Origin: Bacteroidales bacterium UBA6267
GTDB taxonomy: Bacteria > Bacteroidota > Bacteroidia > Bacteroidales > UBA1556
Assembly: GCA_002440745.1 (NCBI GenBank)
Contig: DJVB01000054.1
Coordinates: 1-30,576 of the forward strand
Direction: 5' to 3'
Length of the DNA: 30,576 nucleotides
Shown here: positions 1 through 6,984 of the stretch, in pieces
Numbering within the stretch: position 1 is the stretch's first letter
How the letters are laid out: every line of letters begins with the position of its first letter
Translations under genes and position numbers: made by a program
Notes under the pieces: generated by a model
Database searches by the model: none
Told to the model about the DNA's origin: nothing
Seen by the model: the letters and a program-made list of their open reading frames with translations, nothing else

Positions 1-40
1 GAAAATTTTCCGCCTTTTTTATTATTCTAAAAATTGATTT

Positions 41-994
41 CTAAGCTTTTAAGGATTTTATCAGCTCAGGCAAAACTTGAAAAGCATCACCAACAATACC
101 ATAATCTGCCACCTCGAATATAGGTGCATCTTTATCCTTATTGATTGCAACAATGCATTTTGATGAACTGATACCTCCAACGTGCTGAATAGCACCTGAA
201 ATTCCAACAGCGATATAAAGATTTGGAGCGATAATTTTTCCGGTTTGCCCCACATGTTCGGAGTGCGAGCGCCAACCTTCATCAGAAACCGGACGTGAGC
301 AAGCCAAAGCAGCGCCAAGCGTGTCGGCAAGCTCTTCTAACATTCCCCAATTTTCACCACTTTTCATACCTCTGCCGCCTGAAACCACTAATTCAGCATC
401 GGTGAGCAAAAGTTTACCTTTGACTACATCTCTGTTTTCGAGGCGAGTTTTTGAAGCAGGCAAATCTAACGAAAGGCTCTCAATTTGAGGAGTTTTTGAG
501 TTTTCTACCAACTCGAAAGAGTTTGGAGAAAGCGTAAGTACTGCGCGTGAACTATTGATTTTCACCTTTGCAAAAGCTTTTCCGGTAAACACTTTTTTCT
601 TGATAATCATTGGATTATAAGACTCCGGAACAGCCACTGCGGCAGTAACCAAACCGGCTTTTAAAGCTGCGGAAAGATGGGCTCCTAAAGCTTTTCCTTC
701 ATTATTATGTTGAAACAAAATCACTGTAGCTCCAACTTTATCAGCAACCTGCTTTAAGGCACTCACAAAAACTTCGTTATCAAAAACATCGAATAAAGCG
801 TTTTCGAGGTGGAATATTTTATCTACACCATAAGATGCTAAATTATTGAGCTCATCGGCAGCAATTGCACCAAGACAAGCAGCGTTTAACTCTACATTTA
901 AATCAGTGGCTATTTTTTTTCCGTAGGAAACTAACTCAAAAACAGACTTTTTAAATTTTCCTTCCCAGTTTTGGGCATATACTAATACTGACAT
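41..994 (-). CDS. etfA: Electron transfer flavoprotein subunit alpha (EtfA)
   Basis: The 317-residue product is the FAD-carrying alpha subunit of the soluble ETF heterodimer, which passes electrons between acyl-CoA dehydrogenases and the respiratory chain or other acceptors. The C-terminal FAD domain is clear: GGRGMKSGENW at 206-216, SRPVSDEGW at 233-241, and residues 259-285 fit the ETF-alpha signature (LYIAVG...SGAIQH..G...IVAIN). Residues 1-190 form the usual alpha/beta domain. It starts at ATG after an A-rich leader without Shine-Dalgarno and lies 18 nt after etfB, so it is the last gene of the acyl-CoA dehydrogenase-etfB-etfA operon. Only 40 bp follow it in the window and no terminator is visible there. 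Confidence 0.96.
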   Translation of the reverse strand: MSVLVYAQNWEGKFKKSVFELVSYGKKIATDLNVELNAACLGAIAADELNNLASYGVDKIFHLENALFDVFDNEVFVSALKQVADKVGATVILFQHNNEGKALGAHLSAALKAGLVTAAVAVPESYNPMIIKKKVFTGKAFAKVKINSSRAVLTLSPNSFELVENSKTPQIESLSLDLPASKTRLENRDVVKGKLLLTDAELVVSGGRGMKSGENWGMLEELADTLGAALACSRPVSDEGWRSHSEHVGQTGKIIAPNLYIAVGISGAIQHVGGISSSKCIVAINKDKDAPIFEVADYGIVGDAFQVLPELIKSLKA

Positions 995-1012
995 TTGTTT
1001 TCGTTTTTAAAA

Positions 1013-1750
1013 TTAAATCACCTTTGCTTCATTTCTCAGTAAATCAACAAGTTGACTAACATTTGCAGGATCTACCATCTTACAGCTACCTTTAGGAGCA
1101 GGCATTTCGAAGGCAATAATCTCTGTAAGATTTTCGGCTTCAACCGGAGCTAAAACGTTGAGAGGCTTTTTCTTAGCCATCATTATCCCACGCATCGCAG
1201 GGATTCGAGGGTCGATAGCAATACCCTTCTGAACGGTGAGAACTACAGGAGTATCGACAGTAAGCATTTCTTTTCCGCCATCAATTTCGCGGTTGAGTTT
1301 TACTACACTACCTTCGATATTAAGAGCAGAAACCGCCGAAACAGAAGCAAAACCTAACAACTCAGCCAGCATAGCGCCAACACTGCTACCATTATAATCG
1401 GCATTTTCGATACCTGTAATTATTATGTCGTAATTGCTTGCAACCTGAGCCAATTGAGCCGCGGTGAAATAAGCATCCGTAGGTTCGGCATCAATGCGGA
1501 AAGCTTCATCAGCACCAATGGCGAGCGCTTTTCTGATAGTTGGCTCACTGCTAATTTTTCCCACAGTTGCAACATCGACTTTGGCAACAGAGTTATTGCT
1601 GTCTTCAAGCAACTGCATAGCGCGTGTAAGAGCAAGTTCGTCCCAGGGATTTATCACCCATTGGGCATTAGTCAAATCGGGTTTTCCATCCACTAACTTA
1701 ATTTTTGTGGTAGTGTCAGGAACATTTCCCAAACAAATTAAAATCTTCAT
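1013..1750 (-). CDS. etfB: Electron transfer flavoprotein subunit beta (EtfB)
   Basis: The 245-residue product is the beta subunit of ETF and has normal family length. Visible family motifs are VPDTTTKI at 10-17, NPWDELALTRAMQLLED at 34-50, the nucleotide-binding region GIENADYNGSSVGAMLAELLG at about 113-133, and the late signature VQKGIAIDPRIPAMRGIMMAKKKP spread over 173-196. It lies 61 nt downstream of the acyl-CoA dehydrogenase and 18 nt upstream of etfA. Whether the bound nucleotide is AMP (non-bifurcating) or a second FAD (bifurcating ETF) cannot be settled by eye. The start is ATG with no evident ribosome-binding site. Confidence 0.96.
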   Translation of the reverse strand: MKILICLGNVPDTTTKIKLVDGKPDLTNAQWVINPWDELALTRAMQLLEDSNNSVAKVDVATVGKISSEPTIRKALAIGADEAFRIDAEPTDAYFTAAQLAQVASNYDIIITGIENADYNGSSVGAMLAELLGFASVSAVSALNIEGSVVKLNREIDGGKEMLTVDTPVVLTVQKGIAIDPRIPAMRGIMMAKKKPLNVLAPVEAENLTEIIAFEMPAPKGSCKMVDPANVSQLVDLLRNEAKVI

Positions 1751-1811
1751 ATTTTTGGTTTTATACTTTAAACTATTAATAGAAATTGTTTAAAAAAATC
1801 AGGTGTCAAAT

Positions 1812-2951
1812 TTATTTCAATATTGTTCTTGAAATAACAATTTTTTGAACCTCGGAAGTACCCTCATAAATTTGAGTAAGTTTAGCTTCACGCATCAGAC
1901 GTTCAACATGATACTCTTTAACATAGCCATAGCCGCCGTGAATCTGAACAGCTTCGGTAGTAACTTCCATAGCAATATCGGCGGCATATTGCTTAGCCAT
2001 TGCGCTGTAAAGGCCAAAAGGTTTATGCTGATCTTTGAGCCAAGCAGCTTTTAAACAAAGGTTGCGGGCATTTTCAATTTTCACGGCCATATCAGCCAAT
2101 TTGAATGCAATAGCCTGATGATTGGCGATTTCTGTTCCGAAAGCTTTCCTCTCTTTTGAATAAGCTAAAGCTCTTTCGTAAGCTCCTGAGGCTAAGCCTA
2201 ATGCTTGAGAAGCTATTCCTATACGTCCGCCTTCTAAAACTTTCATGGCAAAAGAGAATCCGAAACCATCTTCACCGATGCGGTTTTCTTTGGGTACTTT
2301 TACATCAGTGAACATCACCGAATGAGTGTCGGAGCTGCGCATTCCCATTTTATCCTCGTGAGGTCCCAAAGAAATACCGGGAGAATTACGGTCAACGATA
2401 AAAGCATTTATTCCTTTATGTTTCAAATCGGGATGCGTTTGAGCAACAACGAGATAAATCGAAGCTGAATGGGCATTGGTAATCCAGTTTTTGGTGCCAT
2501 TTAACAAATAATAATCCCCCTTATCTTCGGCGGTTGTATGCTGATGTGTTGCATCTGAACCGGCTTCCGGCTCCGAAAGCAAGAAGGCTCCAATCTGACG
2601 ACCATCGCAAAGTGGAGGAAGAAACTTATCCTTTTGAGCTTCCGTTCCAAATTTTTCTAAACCCCAGACAACAAGAGAATTATTCACCGACATAATGACG
2701 GAAAGACTTGCATCCACTTTTGAGATTTCCTCGATGGCAAGCACATAGGAAACTGTATCCATACCACCACCACCATATTTTGGGTCGGCCATCATTCCCA
2801 AAAAGCCTAACTCACCAAGTGCTTTTACATGATGTGTTGGAAATTCAGCTTTTGCATCGCGTTCAAGGACGTCCTTAATCGCCTCACGTTGAGCATATTC
2901 ACGCGCAGCGTCACGAATCATAATTTGTTCTTCGGTAAGTTCAAAATTCAT
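1812..2951 (-). CDS. Acyl-CoA dehydrogenase, short-chain/butyryl type
   Basis: This 379-residue flavoprotein oxidises acyl-CoA to trans-2-enoyl-CoA and hands electrons to ETF, or runs in reverse as a butyryl-CoA dehydrogenase. Domains run in the usual order: N-terminal helices (1-115), beta domain with GAFLLSEPEAGSD (121-133) and NGTKNWITNA (151-160), and C-terminal helices with the FAD-contacting QIHGGYGYVKEY (336-347). The catalytic base is expected at E363 in QIYEGTSE, the position used by short- and medium-chain enzymes. There is no N-terminal extension or membrane segment, so it is cytoplasmic. It leads an operon with etfB and etfA. Exact chain-length specificity cannot be read from the sequence. 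Confidence 0.94.
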   Translation of the reverse strand: MNFELTEEQIMIRDAAREYAQREAIKDVLERDAKAEFPTHHVKALGELGFLGMMADPKYGGGGMDTVSYVLAIEEISKVDASLSVIMSVNNSLVVWGLEKFGTEAQKDKFLPPLCDGRQIGAFLLSEPEAGSDATHQHTTAEDKGDYYLLNGTKNWITNAHSASIYLVVAQTHPDLKHKGINAFIVDRNSPGISLGPHEDKMGMRSSDTHSVMFTDVKVPKENRIGEDGFGFSFAMKVLEGGRIGIASQALGLASGAYERALAYSKERKAFGTEIANHQAIAFKLADMAVKIENARNLCLKAAWLKDQHKPFGLYSAMAKQYAADIAMEVTTEAVQIHGGYGYVKEYHVERLMREAKLTQIYEGTSEVQKIVISRTILK

Positions 2952-2995
2952 GTTTGTATGTTTAAATTGTTTGATTTGAATTGAAAATAAACTGG

Positions 2996-3007
2996 GTGAA
3001 TATTCAC
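2996..3007. promoter_or_regulatory. 12-bp perfect palindrome, candidate operator
   Basis: GTGAATATTCAC is a perfect palindrome 45 bp upstream of the acyl-CoA dehydrogenase start and just downstream of its proposed -7 element. A second pair, GGTGA (2995-2999) and TCACC (3013-3017), surrounds the same core. The GAATATTC centre resembles the TGAAT...ATTCA operators bound by TetR-type FadR repressors of fatty-acid degradation genes in Bacillus, which fits the gene it precedes. That link is inference; no regulator is encoded nearby. Confidence 0.4.
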
Positions 3008-3032
3008 TAAAATCACCGTTTTAAAGAGCAGA

Positions 3033-3040
3033 CAAATTTA
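3033..3040 (-). promoter_or_regulatory. Promoter -7 element for acyl-CoA dehydrogenase-etfBA
   Basis: On the minus strand the bases read TAAATTTG, an exact match to the Bacteroidota -7 consensus TAnnTTTG. Transcription would start near 3025, giving a leader of about 75 nt that contains the palindrome at 2996-3007. No TTG at the -33 position is visible. Confidence 0.5.
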
Positions 3041-3125
3041 GGAAAATTTCGCTGTGATTTTTTAGAATAATCAGCTATTCGACAAGCTTTTGCCCTGTAA
3101 AACCTATTAAAAAAAGTGAAATTTA

Positions 3126-4073
3126 TCAGTAATGTATCTCGAACATTCTAAAATAAGCTGATTTATAATCTTCTATCAGGTCGTTCATTATTTCGGCAAC
3201 GGATTTAACTTGGCTGATTGCGCTCGAAATCTGACCAATTTCCAATTCACCCTCCTCCAAATCGCCTTCAAACATACCTTTCATAGCGCGACCTTTTCCA
3301 AGGAATTCGGCCATTTCTTCTTTGGGAGCACCCGACAATTCCATTTTTTCAATGGTGTCGGCAAAAGGATTTTTCAAAAGTCGAACAGGAACTAACTGCT
3401 TCATTCGGAGCATAGTATCGCCCTCATTAGCCTTCACAATCAATTCTTTAAAACCCTCATGAGCCGAAGATTCTTGTGAGGCGGCAAATAAACTTCCAAT
3501 CTGAACCGCATCGGCCCCCATGGCAATTGCCGCAAAAATCGCTTTTCCGGAGCCAATACCTCCTGCCGCAATCAACGGAATTTCCAATTTTCCGGCAAGG
3601 TGTTGCAAAAGCACTAAAGTTGTTGTTTCTTCCCTACCGTTATGTCCTCCTGCCTCAAATCCTTCCACAACAACAGCATCAACTCCGGCATCCTGCGACT
3701 TCAGAGCAAAGCTTAAATTAGCAACCACATGAACGACCTTGATTCCGTGTTCTTTCAACATAGCCGTATATTTCTTGGGATTTCCGGCAGAAGTAAAAAC
3801 TATCTTCACACCTTCTTCAATCAAAATTCGGATTTGCTCATCTGAATAGGGATACAGCAGAGGAATGTTGACACCAAAGGGTTTATCGGTTGCTTGTTTG
3901 CATTTTTGAATATGTTCTCTGAACAAATCCGGACGCATAGACCCTCCACCTATCAGCCCTAACCCGCCGGCATTGCTCACCGCTGAAGCCAACCGCCAAC
4001 CGCTACACCATATCATACCGCCTTGAATAATTGGATATTGAATCCCGAAAAGCTTTGTTATTCGATCTTTCAT
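3126..4073 (-). CDS. FMN-dependent nitronate monooxygenase / FabK-type enoyl-ACP reductase family
   Basis: The 315-residue product is a TIM-barrel flavoprotein of the nitronate monooxygenase (2-nitropropane dioxygenase)/FabK family. Seen in order: PIIQGGMIW (14-22), AVSNAGGLGLIGGG (31-44), VNIPLL (68-73), the catalytic-histidine motif EGFEAGGHNG (137-146) with H144, and the FMN-phosphate loop AAGGIGSGKAI (169-179) followed by GADAVQIGSLF (186-196). H144 falls where the catalytic histidine of Streptococcus FabK lies. The C-terminal tail past about residue 250 is Glu-rich and helical. Nitronate oxidation and enoyl-ACP reduction are both possible; proximity to acyl-CoA genes is weak support for the second. 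It is transcribed alone, away from the alcohol dehydrogenase. Confidence 0.87.
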   Translation of the reverse strand: MKDRITKLFGIQYPIIQGGMIWCSGWRLASAVSNAGGLGLIGGGSMRPDLFREHIQKCKQATDKPFGVNIPLLYPYSDEQIRILIEEGVKIVFTSAGNPKKYTAMLKEHGIKVVHVVANLSFALKSQDAGVDAVVVEGFEAGGHNGREETTTLVLLQHLAGKLEIPLIAAGGIGSGKAIFAAIAMGADAVQIGSLFAASQESSAHEGFKELIVKANEGDTMLRMKQLVPVRLLKNPFADTIEKMELSGAPKEEMAEFLGKGRAMKGMFEGDLEEGELEIGQISSAISQVKSVAEIMNDLIEDYKSAYFRMFEIHY

Positions 4074-4116
4074 AGGTTTGAATTAGTTAGATATTAAAAC
4101 TACAACTATTAAAAAA

Positions 4117-4124
4117 CAAACATA
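4117..4124 (-). promoter_or_regulatory. Promoter -7 element for the nitronate monooxygenase/FabK-like gene
   Basis: The minus strand reads TATGTTTG, an exact TAnnTTTG match, 43 bp upstream of the start codon. It faces the plus-strand element at 4181-4188, giving a compact divergent promoter region. Confidence 0.5.
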
Positions 4125-4180
4125 CATAATTTCAATCATGTTAAGATATTTAATACCTGTTTCCTAATCAACTTTCCTCC

Positions 4181-4188
4181 TATCTTTG
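4181..4188 (+). promoter_or_regulatory. Promoter -7 element for the alcohol dehydrogenase gene
   Basis: TATCTTTG matches TAnnTTTG exactly and ends 28 bp before the ATG at 4217. A partial -33 element (CTG at 4157-4159, 21 bp upstream) may be present. Confidence 0.55.
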
Positions 4189-4216
4189 CCTCAATAATTA
4201 TTTAAATTTGAACATC

Positions 4217-5359
4217 ATGGAAAATTTTACCATATATAATCCGTCAAAAGTGATATTTGGGGAGAATAGTTTAGCCCAAATATCAAATGAGGCTAAGAAA
4301 TTAGGCAAGAAAATTCTTTTAGTTTATGGCCAAAGCAGCATCAAAAAAACCGGTCTTTACGATCGGATAATCCATAGTTTGGAAGATTTTGATATTGTGG
4401 AATACTCGGGAATAAAACCCAATCCTGTGATTGACGATGTCAATAAGGCAGCAGATATAGCCCGCCAAAATCAGGTGGAAATGATTATTGCAGTTGGAGG
4501 AGGCTCAGTGATAGATTCAGCAAAACTTATTTCGGTGGCTCAACATTTTGAAGGAGACGCTTGGGCTATTATGAAGCATGAATTTCAGCCAACCATAGCT
4601 ACACCAATCATAGCAGTTTTAACGCTCGCGGCCACAGGCACCGAAATGAATCCTTTTGCTGTGGTTCAGAATCCACAAACTCAAGAAAAAATTGGCTGGG
4701 GGTCACCGCTCACTTACCCGAAGGTTTCTATTTTAGACCCGAATCTAACCACCACAGTTCCTGTCGATTATACCGCCTTTGGCTTAGCCGATATGGTTGC
4801 GCATGTGCTTGAAGCCTATTTTGGGGATGGGGATTCTCCACTTTCCGACTCCTTTGCCTTTAGTATTATCAAGGAAATTATTCAAATTGGCGACGAGTTA
4901 TTGGAAAATCCGGAAGATTATCAGCTTCGTGCTCGGGCGATGTATGCCGGGACGATGGCGCTCAATGGACTTTTGACTCAAGGGAAAAAAGGTGGTGACT
5001 GGGGAGTTCATGCCATCGGGCACACCTTGTCTATGCTTTACGATACGCCACATGGAGCCACACTTACGATTGCCTATCCTGCCTGGATGAAATTTCATTC
5101 AGAAAAACTTGAGCACAGAATCGAGAAATTGGGAAAAGGTGTTTTTGGGGTTGAAGACAAACAAACTACGATACATCTTTTTGAAGAATTTTTCACTCAG
5201 ATTGGCTGCCCAATAAATTTAGAGGAAATAGGATTAAACCAAGAGAATAAATCAGAAATCGTTGAGCTATTGAATAAAAACCATGCTAGTGGCGTTTTTC
5301 ATTCGCTCGATGAAAATGCCCGCGAATACATTGTAAATCTGATGTTTCTGAAAGCTTAG
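4217..5359 (+). CDS. Iron-containing alcohol dehydrogenase, YqhD/BdhA (butanol dehydrogenase) type
   Basis: The 380-residue cytoplasmic enzyme reduces aldehydes to alcohols with NAD(P)H. The N-terminal dinucleotide domain shows AVGGGSVIDSAK (92-103). Metal ligands are D192 and H196 (in GLADMVAHVLE), H265 (HAIGHT) and H279 (DTPHG); their spacing of 4, 69 and 14 equals that of E. coli YqhD (194, 198, 267, 281), which places it in the YqhD/BdhA branch, usually NADPH-preferring. I chose ATG 4217; an in-frame TTG at 4208 would add three residues and is less likely. Its stop codon overlaps the convergent hemD stop. The physiological substrate is not evident. Confidence 0.93.
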   Translation: MENFTIYNPSKVIFGENSLAQISNEAKKLGKKILLVYGQSSIKKTGLYDRIIHSLEDFDIVEYSGIKPNPVIDDVNKAADIARQNQVEMIIAVGGGSVIDSAKLISVAQHFEGDAWAIMKHEFQPTIATPIIAVLTLAATGTEMNPFAVVQNPQTQEKIGWGSPLTYPKVSILDPNLTTTVPVDYTAFGLADMVAHVLEAYFGDGDSPLSDSFAFSIIKEIIQIGDELLENPEDYQLRARAMYAGTMALNGLLTQGKKGGDWGVHAIGHTLSMLYDTPHGATLTIAYPAWMKFHSEKLEHRIEKLGKGVFGVEDKQTTIHLFEEFFTQIGCPINLEEIGLNQENKSEIVELLNKNHASGVFHSLDENAREYIVNLMFLKA

Positions 5360-6111
5360 CGTTTACGCTTACGTTGTTCGTAAATAAAATCGTCAATGGC
5401 CATCGACATGGAAGGAAACTCTTTAGAGGGAGCTTCAATAGTAACATCTAAACCAAGGTCTTTAGCGGCTTTGGCAGTAGTGTCGCCAAAGGTTGCAATA
5501 GCTCTTTCACCCTGAACATATTCCGGAAAATTGTCGAAAAGCGACTGAACCCCTGCCGGACTGAAAAAGACCAACATTTCATACTTATCAATATCGAGAT
5601 GCGAGAGGTCGGCGGCAATAGTTCGGTAGAGAATTGCTGACTTGTAATCAAAATCTTGCTCAGTTAACTTATTAGGAATTTCAGGTTTATGGCCATCAGA
5701 GCAAGGGTAGATAAACTTTTCATTCTTATATCTTTTCATCAAATCCAACAGTTCGTCAAAGTTTTGATTACCGTTAAAAATCTTTCTTTTTCGAAATTGG
5801 ACATAGTTTTGAAGGTAAAAAGCGGTGGCCTCATTCAAACAAAAATACTTCATCGATTCAGGCACATTGAATCTCAACTCCTTGGCAATTCGGAAATAAT
5901 GATCTACAGACTGTTTACTTGTAAAAATAACCGCAGAAAAGTCGGGCAAACTAATTTTACTTTCACGAAATTCTTTACTTCCAACTCCTTCAACTTTAAT
6001 AAATTTTTTGTAATCAATCTCAAGATTATACTTTTCAACAAGGCGAGTATAAGGCGATTTTTCTAAATCAGCAGGTGCAGGCTGTGAAATCAGGATACTT
6101 TTTACTTTCAA
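5356..6111 (-). CDS. hemD: Uroporphyrinogen-III synthase (HemD)
   Basis: The 251-residue product closes linear hydroxymethylbilane to uroporphyrinogen III, the branch point to haem and other tetrapyrroles. It resembles the divergent Bacteroidota HemD: N-terminal KVKSILISQPAP, SKEFRESKISLPDFSAVIFTS (about 46-66), a central CSDGHKPEIP, and a second half with YEMLVFFSPAGVQSLF and ATFGDTTAKAA, the expected two alpha/beta halves. The start appears to be TTG at 6111: no in-frame ATG or GTG exists between it and an upstream stop, and the first internal Met would remove much of domain 1. It is 72 nt downstream of the DUF4271 gene, a common Bacteroidota pairing. A basic RKRKR tail ends it. Confidence 0.86.
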   Translation of the reverse strand: MKVKSILISQPAPADLEKSPYTRLVEKYNLEIDYKKFIKVEGVGSKEFRESKISLPDFSAVIFTSKQSVDHYFRIAKELRFNVPESMKYFCLNEATAFYLQNYVQFRKRKIFNGNQNFDELLDLMKRYKNEKFIYPCSDGHKPEIPNKLTEQDFDYKSAILYRTIAADLSHLDIDKYEMLVFFSPAGVQSLFDNFPEYVQGERAIATFGDTTAKAAKDLGLDVTIEAPSKEFPSMSMAIDDFIYEQRKRKR

Positions 6112-6183
6112 AACGAATGAGATTTAGTTAAACGTTTAGTATTCAAAAATTTTTGTAAGATGCTGATTATTAATTATTTAATA

Positions 6184-6984
6184 TTAACCGGCAAAATACT
6201 TAAATACTACCAAAAGCGGTAATAATTCAAGCGTGCAAAGATATAAAAATATTTGATAGGTTTGCAGTGCTGATTTTTCTAATAAAGTTTTGAACTGTGA
6301 AACGATATTCAAAAGGAAAATTGCGACTAAAATGTAGAAAATAATTGATGCAAATAATTGATTTGGCAGCGCATAATGAAAAATAAAATTTGCGGGAATC
6401 AACACTGCCGTGAAAACTAATTCTGTTTGATAACTTTCGGTGGTTAGTTGGAGGGCGGTTTTCCAATTGATGAAAACGGAGTGCATGATTAAGAAAAACA
6501 GGAATCTTGCCAACCAAAGAAGAAATACAAAAAGGAATAAATTAAGAAGTGGCTCTTTGAACATTAAATCTCTCACCGGTTCATGAAATAAATAGAAATA
6601 GGAGTTTAGGAAAATAGACAAATTAAGCAAGAAGAAAACATTGATAAGTCGTGGTAAGATTTGAGATTTTTCGGCACGATCCTGCTCGTTAACACCTGAG
6701 GATACTCTTTTTACAAAAAATCCCAAAAAAAGAGATTTTGTTGCTCCCCGAAAAATATTGGTAAGAATGACAATAAAAACTAAAGAAAGGATCAAAAACC
6801 AGAAAGGTTGAAACATTTCAGTTTGAGGTCGTTTCTGTAAAGTCGGCTCATACAACTGATAATCAGATATAAAAAGTGAAGGAGTTGCATCTTGTGAAAG
6901 TTCGTGCAATGAATCAACGGAAAAGGTAATGGTACCTTGATTACCAAAAACCTCTTGATACGGAATTGTGTCGGTATTTAGCAT
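6184..6984 (-). CDS. DUF4271 multi-pass inner-membrane protein
   Basis: The 266-residue product has a polar N-terminus (1-57) followed by six likely transmembrane segments at about 60-78, 113-133, 146-170, 188-205, 210-230 and 243-263. The overall pattern, the ending LELLPLLVVFKY and the location beside hemD match the DUF4271 family of Bacteroidota; no biochemical function is known to me. Its ATG overlaps the TAA of the upstream phosphatase gene by one base (TAATG on the minus strand), so the two are probably translationally coupled. Its pairing with hemD suggests a role near tetrapyrrole metabolism, but that is inference. Confidence 0.83.
   Translation of the reverse strand: MLNTDTIPYQEVFGNQGTITFSVDSLHELSQDATPSLFISDYQLYEPTLQKRPQTEMFQPFWFLILSLVFIVILTNIFRGATKSLFLGFFVKRVSSGVNEQDRAEKSQILPRLINVFFLLNLSIFLNSYFYLFHEPVRDLMFKEPLLNLFLFVFLLWLARFLFFLIMHSVFINWKTALQLTTESYQTELVFTAVLIPANFIFHYALPNQLFASIIFYILVAIFLLNIVSQFKTLLEKSALQTYQIFLYLCTLELLPLLVVFKYFAG

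Noticed and set aside
1..10. GAAAATTTTC palindrome after etfA as a terminator
   Set aside because: The stem is almost pure A/T, without a loop or U tract, and the window ends there.
1454..1793. Open frames of 80-99 codons antisense to etfB
   Set aside because: They mirror the codon structure of etfB, show no family features and no promoter or start context.
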